From positions 310,001-374,000 of the forward strand of contig JACJNZ010000039.1 in the NCBI GenBank assembly GCA_014695325.1: a stretch of 64,000 nt of DNA, written 5' to 3'. Both the position numbers and the translations under genes were made by a program. Below the pieces are notes generated by a model that saw nothing but the letters and a program-made list of their open reading frames with translations, had not been told where the DNA came from and ran no database searches. The stretch is from Cyanobacteria bacterium FACHB-502 (GTDB lineage Bacteria; Cyanobacteriota; Cyanobacteriia; Elainellales; Elainellaceae). Of the stretch, positions 27,842 to 35,623 are shown piece by piece (position 1 is the first letter of the stretch; each line of letters opens with the position of its first letter).

Positions 27842-28972
27842 ATGGTAACTCTCGTTCCGCCCCATCGCTCTCATCCCCTTGCTGATTTGATCGAAAGAAT
27901 TCAGGCAGGCGGTGCACTGCTGCCCGACTCTCCTGGGAATGTGCTGGAAGTGGTTGGCATTCTCAAGAGCTACGGCGTCGTGCTGGATGCTTATCATCGC
28001 AACCTCACCTTTATTGCAGAGCATCAGTTTTTGATGCTGTTTCCTTTCTTTAAGTATTTCAATGGTGAAGTGACCTTCGCCAAACTGCTGAAGCACTGGT
28101 GGCACGATCGCATTAACTATGAGTTTGCCGAATATTGCATGAAAGCGATGTTCTGGCATGGGGCAGAAGGGCTGGATGCTTATCTAGACAGCGAAGAGTT
28201 TAGCCAGGGGGCAGGGGCAGCGATTCGAGCCAAACTGCGGGGCAACGCCATGATGCAGGGACTCGATCGCCTGTTTCCCGAATTTTTGCCGGAGCAGGTG
28301 CGGTTGCTGTGCTACTACAGTGCGCTGGGGCAGTTCTGGGATGTGATGAGCCGAATGTTTTTGGAGCTATCCGATCGCTACGATCGAGGCGAAATCGAAA
28401 CGATTCCTCAAGTGGTGCAACATGTTCAGGATGGACTGGTAGCAGCTGCTGCTGACCCGATCACTTATGCCGTTGAAATTGGCGATCAACGCTACGAAAT
28501 TATTCCCAAATCGGCAGGGCTGACGTTTTTGAAGGATACGGCCGTGCCTTATGTAGAAGCGGTCTTCTTTCGATCGTTTCCCTTCTTTGGCACGATTTCC
28601 TACAATGCGCAGGCGGGTCAAATTTCTTCCAATCAGGCAGATTTTAACTACGGGGCACTGTTTGCCGATCCGCTGCCTGTTGGAGGAGGCGGGATTCCGC
28701 CAACGCTGCTGATGCAGGACATGACCCATTTTTTGCCCGATGCCCTGCGGCAGGTGTATCTCCAGGAGCTACGGGGCGAAGACGACCTGCGGGTGAAGAT
28801 TTGTCTGAGCTTCCAGAAAGCAATGTTTTGCGTCACGACAGCAGCCATAAGAGGTTTGATGCCTCACCCGATCGATACTACAAACCCACAGCACCAGCAG
28901 GAGAATCTCACGTATCTGGAAGGCTGGATGGACAAATTGCAGGACTCGCAGGTTTTAAAGATGCAGTCTTAG
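27842..28972 (+). CDS. cupB: CO2 hydration protein CupB (ChpX)
   Basis: 376 residues, soluble. The conserved segment 'KHWWHDRINYEFAEYC' holds His85, His88 and Arg90, matching in spacing the zinc-site residues His86, His89 and Arg91 reported for Synechocystis CupB. CupA is longer, with the equivalent site near residue 130. CupB sits on the NdhF4/D4 module and hydrates CO2 to bicarbonate, probably in a one-way, redox-driven manner. The gene is 77 bp after ndhD. The 3' flank is purine-rich. The constitutive, lower-affinity uptake system is therefore the likely product. Confidence 0.88.
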   Translation: MVTLVPPHRSHPLADLIERIQAGGALLPDSPGNVLEVVGILKSYGVVLDAYHRNLTFIAEHQFLMLFPFFKYFNGEVTFAKLLKHWWHDRINYEFAEYCMKAMFWHGAEGLDAYLDSEEFSQGAGAAIRAKLRGNAMMQGLDRLFPEFLPEQVRLLCYYSALGQFWDVMSRMFLELSDRYDRGEIETIPQVVQHVQDGLVAAAADPITYAVEIGDQRYEIIPKSAGLTFLKDTAVPYVEAVFFRSFPFFGTISYNAQAGQISSNQADFNYGALFADPLPVGGGGIPPTLLMQDMTHFLPDALRQVYLQELRGEDDLRVKICLSFQKAMFCVTTAAIRGLMPHPIDTTNPQHQQENLTYLEGWMDKLQDSQVLKMQS

Positions 28973-29020
28973 GTAGACAAGGGAAGCCGAGGAAAGGCAA
29001 GGGGCAGCAGACCGAATGGC

Positions 29021-29512
29021 TCAAGTCGAGGTCTTGGCAGGTACGACCATCACTGGGCAGGGCGCATGATGCACCACATAAGTGCTAACGCTACCCAAAA
29101 AGAACTCGCCAAAGCCCGATCGCCCTCTGCGTCCTACTACGATCAAATCTGCCTGCCAATTTTTCGCCAGGTTGCAAATCACTTTGCCTGGACGACCGGA
29201 TAACTGGCTGAATTCAGTGGCAATTCCCGCTTGAGTAGCGCGATCGGTAAAGCTCTGAAGCTGAGTGACGCCTTTTTCCTCGTACTCCTGCCACCGCTCC
29301 TGATAAGCATCCATCACTGCCGTTTCCAGCACTACGTAAGATCCTGGACCCGATGCGGCAAGAGGCATTTGGGGGCTACTTTCCTCATCCAGCGATAAAA
29401 CGTGCAGCACCATCAGAGAAGACTGAAAGGCATTTGCCATTTTTAAGGCTTGATCGAAAACGATTTCGGCAAAGGGAGATTCATCAACAGCAACAAGAAT
29501 TTTTTGCGGCAT
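29021..29512 (-). CDS. Universal stress protein (UspA family)
   Basis: 163 residues. 'KILVAVDESPFAEIVFDQAL' at the start and the ATP-binding 'GRRGRSGFGEFFLGSVS' (G-2x-G-9x-S/T) near the end are diagnostic. 'HAPCPVMVVP' is the typical last strand. An insertion around residues 40-75 is common in cyanobacterial Usp. It is convergent with cupB (48-bp gap). Two tandem 16-bp copies lie just upstream of the start (29531-29562). Confidence 0.9.
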   Translation of the reverse strand: MPQKILVAVDESPFAEIVFDQALKMANAFQSSLMVLHVLSLDEESSPQMPLAASGPGSYVVLETAVMDAYQERWQEYEEKGVTQLQSFTDRATQAGIATEFSQLSGRPGKVICNLAKNWQADLIVVGRRGRSGFGEFFLGSVSTYVVHHAPCPVMVVPAKTST

Positions 29513-29530
29513 GGCGGAGTTCGCTATAAA

Positions 29531-29562
29531 ACAATAGGCTCAAAAAACAATAGGCTCAAAAA
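29531..29562 (-). repeat. 16-bp tandem duplication in the usp leader
   Basis: ACAATAGGCTCAAAA begins at 29531 and again at 29547, so the period is 16. A looser TAAGTCAC pair follows near 29590-29617. The duplication lies within 20-50 bases of the usp start, where it could carry promoter or leader signals. Confidence 0.75.
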
Positions 29563-29701
29563 AAGTTGACTTAAATCGATCGACTCAACCATAAGTCACT
29601 CAAAAAACAGTAAGTCACAGTTCTCACGCTAGCTCAAGTTCTTTAACGCCAGGTCAATAACGACAGGTTAATGAGTTGAGCGATCGGCTGGGTTAATTCC
29701 A

Positions 29702-30874
29702 TCATGAATCAGATTTTGCCCAGCGAGGATCGATCGCAATGACTTCTGCGCTGGTGCTTTCCCTAGCAACCCGAATCAGCAATCCTGCCGCTAGCAAACT
29801 GGCAATCATCGAGCTGCCACCATAGCTGAACAGCGGGAAGGGTAGCCCTGTGGTGGGCAGTGCCCCGCTTGCAACGCCGATATTGAGCAGCGATTGCCCC
29901 ACCATCAAAATCATGACGCCAACTGCAACCAACTGATGCACCTGATTTTTTGCCTTGAGCGCAACCCGGATTGCTAGCGTTGCATAGCCTGCCAACATCA
30001 GAAACAGTAAAAAGCAGCCGACCAAACCAAACTCTTCGGCAAAGACCGCAAAAATAAAATCAGTATCCTGAATTGGCAGGAAAAACAGCTTTTGCTGCGA
30101 CAGCCCGAAGCCACTGCCAAACATGCCGCCTGAGCCGATCGCCAGCAAGCTCTGAATCAACTGATAGCCGTCCCCCTTGGGATCTGCCCAGGGATTGAGA
30201 AACGAAATCAATCGCCGTCGCTGATAGGATTTGAGGCTAACGCTGACGATAGCCGCCAGAACGCCTAACCCTGCCGCACTGCCCAGGTATAAGTAAGGCA
30301 AGCCTGCCGCCAAGGCAATTAACCAAATCATCATGCCGCAAAGGGCTGCTGTACTCAGGTTGGGCTGCAAGAGAATTGCGGCGATCGTCATTCCAAAGAT
30401 TCCCACCCAGAGCAGACGAGTTCCCCAGTCTAGCCGCTCCCACTGCCCAAAAATCCGCGCACTCTGCAATACCAGAAACGGTTTGATTAGCTCAGACGGC
30501 TGAATGCCGACGGGACCAATGACCAGCCAGCGCGTTGCTCCATTGACCTCGGTTCCGACGCCTGGCAGCAGCGTCATCAGCACTAGCCCCAGCAGCAGCA
30601 GCAAAACCCAGTTTGCCAATCCGAGAATAAAGCGCAGGGGCGAATGCACCAGGACATTAAACCCCATCATGCCCAAACAAATCCACAACAACTGAATTTT
30701 GAAGTAATACAGCCCGTCGCCCGTCTTCGCATCTGCCACCGCAAAGGACGCAGAATACATCACCACTAAACCGACCAATAGCCACAAAAAGGTAAGCCAG
30801 CGCAGCAGACGGCTTTCCTGTCCCCAGTCCTGAGCTGAGGAATCAAAAAAAGGAATGAAATGTCGGAGCTTCAC
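29702..30874 (-). CDS. ftsW: Cell division glycosyltransferase FtsW (SEDS family)
   Basis: 390 residues from a GTG start, with ~10 membrane helices. SEDS motifs are 'NGATRWLVIGPVGIQPSEL', 'LSQQKLFFLPIQDTDFIFAVFAEE' (split) and 'TTGLPFPLFSYGGSSM'. FtsW polymerises lipid II into septal glycan with a class B PBP. FtsW rather than RodA is chosen for the 'SASFAVA' N-terminal helix and 'GTEVNGATRW', but the distinction is not absolute. No division cluster is nearby, which is normal in cyanobacteria. Confidence 0.88.
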   Translation of the reverse strand: MKLRHFIPFFDSSAQDWGQESRLLRWLTFLWLLVGLVVMYSASFAVADAKTGDGLYYFKIQLLWICLGMMGFNVLVHSPLRFILGLANWVLLLLLGLVLMTLLPGVGTEVNGATRWLVIGPVGIQPSELIKPFLVLQSARIFGQWERLDWGTRLLWVGIFGMTIAAILLQPNLSTAALCGMMIWLIALAAGLPYLYLGSAAGLGVLAAIVSVSLKSYQRRRLISFLNPWADPKGDGYQLIQSLLAIGSGGMFGSGFGLSQQKLFFLPIQDTDFIFAVFAEEFGLVGCFLLFLMLAGYATLAIRVALKAKNQVHQLVAVGVMILMVGQSLLNIGVASGALPTTGLPFPLFSYGGSSMIASLLAAGLLIRVARESTSAEVIAIDPRWAKSDS

Positions 30875-30966
30875 AGCGATCGGAGCCTTTAACGTGCAGA
30901 AACAAGTGGAAAGTGCGTATTAGATTAGCGCAAATCGACCGGAGCAGCGCAAATTTTCCTCGTCGC

Positions 30967-31827
30967 TTAAAGCGATCGAATTCCCGCAACCAGCCCTGAA
31001 CAAACCCGTGCTAAAAACTCCAGATCGAGGGTGTCTAGCCGATCGCTGCTTTTGTGATAGTGCGGATTCCGCAGAAACGCGGTATCGGTGATCATCATTG
31101 CCGGATAGCCTTCGTCCCAAAAAGGAGCATGGTCGCTGCTGCGTGTTACGGGAACAATCATGCCTCGCTTTCCGGCAGGCAGCCATTCACAGCCGACCCT
31201 GCCCACAGTACGAATTTGTCGCTGAAGTCGGATCAGATCCAGCGTGGTCTGCACGTTTCCCACCAGGGCAATGAAATCGCCGCGGTCGGGATAGAAATAC
31301 TTGAGAAAAGCCGGATATTTCTGGGATTGAGGAGCGCGATCGCAGTAGCCCAGCATTTCTAGCGAAATCATGAGCCGCAGGAGTTGGTTCTGCTGTCTCA
31401 GCTCGCGCGCATAGGCTGCACTGCCTAGTAAGCCGTACTCTTCCATATCAAAGGCAACCAGCCGCAGGGGATAACGGGCAGGCTCCGCTGCAAAAATTTG
31501 CGCCAGTTCCAGCAGCACTGCAACGCCTGAAGCATTATCATCTGCCCCTGGCGTACCCGGAACAGCATCATAATGTGCGCCAATCAAAATCGGCGGACGA
31601 GTCGCTTTACCGGGCAAATCGAGAATCAAATTTTGATGCAGGCCGCCCCGCACTGTGAATTCATGGGTTTCGATCGTGCCCCACTGAATCAACTGCTCCC
31701 GCACATACTCCCGCACGTAAAAATGTCCCTGGCTGGCAAAATAGGGATCGCGATCGCGAATGAGGTGATTCAAATGAGCAAGCAGAGCGGATTGCAGCAC
31801 GTTGGGTTCGATCGCGTCAGCAGACAT
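30967..31827 (-). CDS. M28-family metallopeptidase
   Basis: 286 residues from the ATG at 31827, with GAGGGAG directly before it. An in-frame TTG three codons earlier is the alternative. Two-zinc motifs are present in order: 'GAHYDAVPGTPGADDNASG' (His-x-Asp, bridging Asp), 'DMEEYGLLGSAAYAREL' (catalytic Glu pair) and 'SSDHAPFWDEG' (His ligand). No signal peptide is seen. M28 enzymes are aminopeptidases or, in a related branch, glutaminyl cyclases; the EE pair supports a peptidase. Confidence 0.85.
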   Translation of the reverse strand: MSADAIEPNVLQSALLAHLNHLIRDRDPYFASQGHFYVREYVREQLIQWGTIETHEFTVRGGLHQNLILDLPGKATRPPILIGAHYDAVPGTPGADDNASGVAVLLELAQIFAAEPARYPLRLVAFDMEEYGLLGSAAYARELRQQNQLLRLMISLEMLGYCDRAPQSQKYPAFLKYFYPDRGDFIALVGNVQTTLDLIRLQRQIRTVGRVGCEWLPAGKRGMIVPVTRSSDHAPFWDEGYPAMMITDTAFLRNPHYHKSSDRLDTLDLEFLARVCSGLVAGIRSL

Positions 31828-31916
31828 CTCCCTCAAAGGTAAGAAATTTGTGAAAAACGGGTTGACTTTTTTCTTTAGAAACAGGAGATTAGCGGCAGTT
31901 GTTCACCCAGAACTAA

Positions 31917-31964
31917 ATTCGCGTGTAGAAGCATTCGTGTGTAAAAACATTCGTGTATAAAAAC
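31917..31964 (+). repeat. Three tandem 16-bp units upstream of mscL
   Basis: Units at 31917-31932, 31933-31948 and 31949-31964 follow ATTCGYGTRTARAARC. They end 14 bases before the mscL ATG and immediately before AAAGGA, the ribosome binding site. The third unit contains TATAAA. Copy-number change would move or multiply a -10-like element. Confidence 0.85.
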
Positions 31965-31978
31965 AAAGGATAGAAACA

Positions 31979-32413
31979 ATGGCAGTCAGAAGAGGACGAC
32001 GCGCTGCAACAGGGTTTTTGGCAGATTTTCGTGAATTTGTCATGCGGGGCAATGTCCTTGATCTTGCCGTTGCAGTCGTGGTTGGAGCTGCTTTCAGCCA
32101 GATTGTCGATTCGTTTGTGAAAGATATCATTACTCCGTTGCTCCTCAATCCGGCACTGCAAGCTGCCAACTTACAAGACATTAACCAGCTTCAAATCAAT
32201 GGAATTAAATATGGAGTATTTCTCGCTGCGGTGCTTAATTTTCTGATTATCTCGTTCGTTCTCTTTTTGGTTATCCAATCGTTTGAAGCTGCCAAAAGAC
32301 GATTTTTGCGCGAAGAGGAAGTTGCAGAAGACCTCGTTGATCCAATCATCGCCTCACAGCAAGACCTGAAAGCCTCGATCGACACGCTCACCCAAACTCT
32401 TCGCAGCCGATAG
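31979..32413 (+). CDS. mscL: Large-conductance mechanosensitive channel MscL
   Basis: 144 residues, two membrane helices. 'FREFVMRGNVLDLAVAVVVG' is the N-terminal amphipathic helix and TM1 start. TM2 is 'FLAAVLNFLIISFVLFLVIQ', followed by a charged C-terminal bundle. It forms a pentamer that opens under extreme membrane tension and releases solutes on hypo-osmotic shock. A three-copy 16-bp repeat precedes its ribosome binding site. Confidence 0.93.
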   Translation: MAVRRGRRAATGFLADFREFVMRGNVLDLAVAVVVGAAFSQIVDSFVKDIITPLLLNPALQAANLQDINQLQINGIKYGVFLAAVLNFLIISFVLFLVIQSFEAAKRRFLREEEVAEDLVDPIIASQQDLKASIDTLTQTLRSR

Positions 32414-32504
32414 TGCTGATCATGCTGAACTGCTCATGAACTGGGTATGAACTGAGCATCTTGATCATTAATCGTCAGCAAATCGTCCAGCAGCCAGAGA
32501 GCAT

Positions 32505-32846
32505 CTACGGATCTTGAGAGACGACCTGTTCGCCGTTTCCCTGAACTGATGTGCCGTTCACCGTTCCAAGCTGCTGTCGCACATCGTCGATCGCATCATT
32601 CAGCTGAGCGATTTTGTCTTCTAAGCCTCGCCGCGCAATTTCCATATTTTGCTCGGTCGGGGCTTTAAGCTGTCGTCGCTTTGTGGGCTTGCTTTCGGCT
32701 TTATCCAGCTTGGAGAACGATTTTTCAGATCCCGCAGATTCCTGATTGAGCCGGGACGCTGCCAGCGCACCGATCACGCCACCAACCACACCACCGACCA
32801 CCGTTCCCAACAAAAAGCCACCAATAAAATTTCCCTGCTGGCTCAT
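32505..32846 (-). CDS. Small glycine-zipper membrane protein
   Basis: 113 residues. Residues ~6-30 are one Gly-rich helix (GGFLLGTVVGGVVGGVIGA), a glycine-zipper pattern suited to tight helix packing. The remainder is polar and Lys/Glu-rich with a predicted coiled-coil around ~66-95 ('NMEIARRGLEDKIAQLNDAI'). This resembles the YtxH/gas-vesicle-like small proteins of many bacteria, but I cannot name a family with confidence. It is convergent with mscL. Confidence 0.65.
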   Translation of the reverse strand: MSQQGNFIGGFLLGTVVGGVVGGVIGALAASRLNQESAGSEKSFSKLDKAESKPTKRRQLKAPTEQNMEIARRGLEDKIAQLNDAIDDVRQQLGTVNGTSVQGNGEQVVSQDP

Positions 32847-32885
32847 GCAATTCTCCTTTTATGACGCTAAGGTTTCGTGCCAATC

Positions 32886-33536
32886 TTAAGTGCCAAACGT
32901 TCGATCGCCTGCATCGCCCAATCCAGGAACAATGTAGCCTTTTTCGTTTAAACCTTCATCGATCGTCGCCGCATACACGACCAGACCCGGAAAGGCATTG
33001 CTAAGCTGCTGTAGGGCAGGCGGAGCCGTAACAACGGCAATAATTCTTACCAGGCTTGGATCAGCGCCTCGTCGCGTTAATTCTTGCATGACCGTCATCA
33101 TCGAGCCACCTGTCGCCAGCATGGGATCGGTAATTAGAATTCGCGTCTGCGGGTCGAATTTCTCAGGAAACTTGTTCAGGTAGACACTGGGTTCGAGTGT
33201 TTCTTCGTTTCGCACCACGCCAATGTGATAAACCGAGGCAAGCGGCAAGAGTGCCTGTGCGCCATCTAGCAACGCCAGCCCTGCCCGCAGAATGGGAACC
33301 ACTGCTACCGGAACTTCTGGGTTGATAAACGTCGCCGGACAAGTTGCCAGAGGCGTGCTCACTTCGGTTTCGATCGTGGGTAACCAGTCGCGGATTGCTT
33401 CATAAGTCAGCCATCTGCCTAGCTCAGTCATCGCACTACGAAACAGCACCGAGGGCGTTGCTTCATCACGAGACACTGCCAGCCAGTGTTTGATTAGCGG
33501 GTGGGGGGGAACGTAGACACGCAGTTGAAGAGCCAT
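32886..33536 (-). CDS. upp: Uracil phosphoribosyltransferase
   Basis: 216 residues from the ATG at 33536. Upstream in-frame residues are not conserved-looking. 'YVPPHPLIKHWLAVSRDEAT', 'VPILRAGLALLDGAQ', the PRPP loop 'ITDPMLATGGSM' and 'DEGLNEKGYIVPGLGDAGDR' are typical Upp motifs. It converts uracil and PRPP to UMP for pyrimidine salvage. A 6-bp GC hairpin followed by a pyrimidine run lies ~40 bases before the start and may be an attenuator. Confidence 0.93.
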   Translation of the reverse strand: MALQLRVYVPPHPLIKHWLAVSRDEATPSVLFRSAMTELGRWLTYEAIRDWLPTIETEVSTPLATCPATFINPEVPVAVVPILRAGLALLDGAQALLPLASVYHIGVVRNEETLEPSVYLNKFPEKFDPQTRILITDPMLATGGSMMTVMQELTRRGADPSLVRIIAVVTAPPALQQLSNAFPGLVVYAATIDEGLNEKGYIVPGLGDAGDRTFGT

Positions 33537-33575
33537 GCAATCGATTGGGAGGAATAGGAAAGAGATAAAGAAAAT

Positions 33576-33592
33576 GGGGGATATTCTCCCCC
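33576..33592 (-). terminator. Hairpin with pyrimidine tail in the upp leader
   Basis: GGGGGA (33576-33581) and TCCCCC (33587-33592) form a perfect 6-bp stem with a 5-base loop. On the minus strand it is followed by ATTTTCTTTATCTC. It lies between a presumed promoter and the upp ATG, so it could act as an attenuator. Confidence 0.4.
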
Positions 33593-33717
33593 TGTTCATT
33601 GTTTCACAAGACTTTGGACTTTGAACGCTCTGAATTATGCGTCCTGATTCGTAATTGCTGTGCAGAGAGAACGTGAGGAGTTGTAAATCTGCCGATCGCC
33701 CCCTTGATTTTCCCTTT

Positions 33718-33738
33718 AGTTCCCAACTTTGGGGAACT
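33718..33738. repeat. 7-bp inverted repeat between aminotransferase and upp
   Basis: AGTTCCC (33718-33724) and GGGAACT (33732-33738) with a 7-base loop. It resembles the short CCCC..GGGG palindromes that are dispersed in cyanobacterial genomes. It lacks a U-run on either strand. Confidence 0.45.
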
Positions 33739-33831
33739 TAGAAACGGAGAAGAGGCTAAGTTTCTCTCAGAATTGACCCGCTAGCAGGCCGGCCGGGTGA
33801 TAACGACGATTCTTTCACCCATTCTTAGAGG

Positions 33832-35193
33832 CTACGGCAAATCGCGCAAAACCTCGCTTAGCATCTCAACCAACTGATCGATGTGGTGCTTCTCGATGAT
33901 GAGAGGCGGCGACAGGGCAATGATATCGCCTGTGGTGCGAATTAGCAGGCCCTTCTCGTAGCAGCGCAAAAAGCACTCAAAAGCACGAGCCGAGGGTTTT
34001 CCGGCGATCGGCTCCAGCTCGATTCCGGCAACCAGTCCCAGGTTACGCACATCGATCACATGGGGCTGTCCTTTCAGCGAATGCACTGCCGACTCCCAGT
34101 AAGCAGACATTTCACGGGCGCGATCGAACAAGCCTTCCTGCTCGTAAATCTCTAGCGTTGCCAGTCCTGCCGCACAAGCCACCGGATGCCCGGAGTAGGT
34201 GTAGCCGTGGAATAGCTCGATCGCGTTGTCTGGCGCATTCATAAAGGCATCATAGATTCCTTCACGCACAAAGACGGCTCCCATTGGCACAGTACCGTTG
34301 GTAATGCCTTTAGCAACCGTCATCATATCGGGTTTAACGCCAAAATACTCTGTAGCAAAGCTAGCTCCCAGTCGTCCAAATCCGGTGATGACCTCATCAA
34401 AAATCAGCAGAATGCCGTGCTTATCGCAAATTGCCCGCAGCCGCTCCAGGTAGCCTTTTGGCGGAATCAGTACTCCGGTCGAACCTGCCACGGGTTCCAC
34501 AATCACCGCCGCAATATTCGAGGCATCGTGCAGCGCGACAATTTTCTCGAGCTCATCTGCCAGGTGTGCACCCCATTCCGGCTGACCGTGGCTAAAGGCA
34601 TTGTGTTCGAGATTGTGTGTATGAGGCAGATGATCCACGCCCGTCAGCAAACCGCCAAAAAACTTGCGGTTCGGACCAATGCCGCCCACCGAGATGCCAC
34701 CAAACCCGACGCCGTGGTAGCCACGCTCTCGTCCAATTAATCGCTGCCGCGTGCCTTCACCTCGTGCCCGGTGATAGGCGATCGCAATCTTCAGCGCAGT
34801 ATCGACTGCTTCTGAACCGGAGTTGGCAAAAAAGACGTGATCAAAGCCGGGAGTCATTTTTATCAGGCGATCGGCAAGCTGAAACGGTCCCGGATGCCCC
34901 ATTTGAAACGTTGGACCAAAATCGAGCGTTGCCACCTGCTTCGAGACTGCTTCAACAATCTGCGATCGACAGTGACCCGCATTCACACACCAGAGTCCCG
35001 CCGTGCCGTCTAGTACCTGTCGCCCGTCGACGGTGGTGTAATGCATATCCTTCGCGGCAGTAAACAGGCGTGGACTGTCTTTAAATTGCCGATTGGAAGT
35101 GAAGGGCATCCAGAAAGCTTCAAGCTCAGCCCGTGAAGGAGCGGCGGTGTGGGAAGCTGTCTCAGGTAAGGTCGGACGAGTCAGTTCTTGCAT
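33832..35193 (-). CDS. Class III omega-aminotransferase (beta-alanine:pyruvate type)
   Basis: 453 residues, the usual length. 'FWMPFTSNRQFKDSPRLF' at the N-terminus, 'FFANSGSEAVDTALKIA' for PLP phosphate binding, 'IFDEVITGFGRLG', and the Schiff-base Lys in 'MMTVAKGITNGTVPMGAVF'. The 'WMPFTxNRQFK' start is characteristic of beta-alanine:pyruvate aminotransferases, which I know best from proteobacteria, so transfer is possible but unproven. Substrate could also be another omega-amino acid or a diamine. It stands alone, 295 bp upstream of upp on the same strand. Confidence 0.82.
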   Translation of the reverse strand: MQELTRPTLPETASHTAAPSRAELEAFWMPFTSNRQFKDSPRLFTAAKDMHYTTVDGRQVLDGTAGLWCVNAGHCRSQIVEAVSKQVATLDFGPTFQMGHPGPFQLADRLIKMTPGFDHVFFANSGSEAVDTALKIAIAYHRARGEGTRQRLIGRERGYHGVGFGGISVGGIGPNRKFFGGLLTGVDHLPHTHNLEHNAFSHGQPEWGAHLADELEKIVALHDASNIAAVIVEPVAGSTGVLIPPKGYLERLRAICDKHGILLIFDEVITGFGRLGASFATEYFGVKPDMMTVAKGITNGTVPMGAVFVREGIYDAFMNAPDNAIELFHGYTYSGHPVACAAGLATLEIYEQEGLFDRAREMSAYWESAVHSLKGQPHVIDVRNLGLVAGIELEPIAGKPSARAFECFLRCYEKGLLIRTTGDIIALSPPLIIEKHHIDQLVEMLSEVLRDLP

Positions 35194-35623
35194 ATTAATT
35201 CAGCTCAGTTTTTACTGATTTTGATTTTGCTTAAGTATCGTTCAGAATCAATTGCAGCAGTGGTCTCAAGCAGTGATCTTAAAGGGGAAAACGAAATCCA
35301 CTCAGCCGGCTCAGACTCTCATGGCTTAGGGTTTTTATAAAAAATCCAAGAGAAGCTCAAACCTTTCCACTGACCCTCAACCTGAATTCAAACACCCTTT
35401 AGCCCAGAAGATTCCTGATTATTTCGATCGTTGTGTTTTTTGGAATCCTAAAATGTTTTCATAAGAACATTCTACAAAACGCTGTTTCCTCAACGCCTTC
35501 ACCGATCGTCACGAATTGCTAGCAAAATCCTGCCGCAGGTATGACACGACTGCACTGGAGCATTTCTACAATTTAATGACCCCTTCTTCCTTCTGAAGAA
35601 AACTTTACAAATCTGGTTTTTCT
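35194..35623. promoter_or_regulatory. 430-bp divergent spacer
   Basis: AT-rich with no credible gene. It separates the leftward aminotransferase from the rightward MgsA/lipid-kinase gene. TACAAT at 35567-35572 is a reasonable -10 for the rightward gene. The nearest TTGACA-like match (ATGACA, 35541) is spaced 20 bp, too far to be convincing. No large hairpin is evident. Confidence 0.35.

Noticed and set aside
33832-35193. Aminotransferase as a clear horizontal acquisition
   Set aside because: The beta-alanine:pyruvate type is known best to me from proteobacteria, but base composition and CGATCG content look like the neighbours and no mobile element flanks it.
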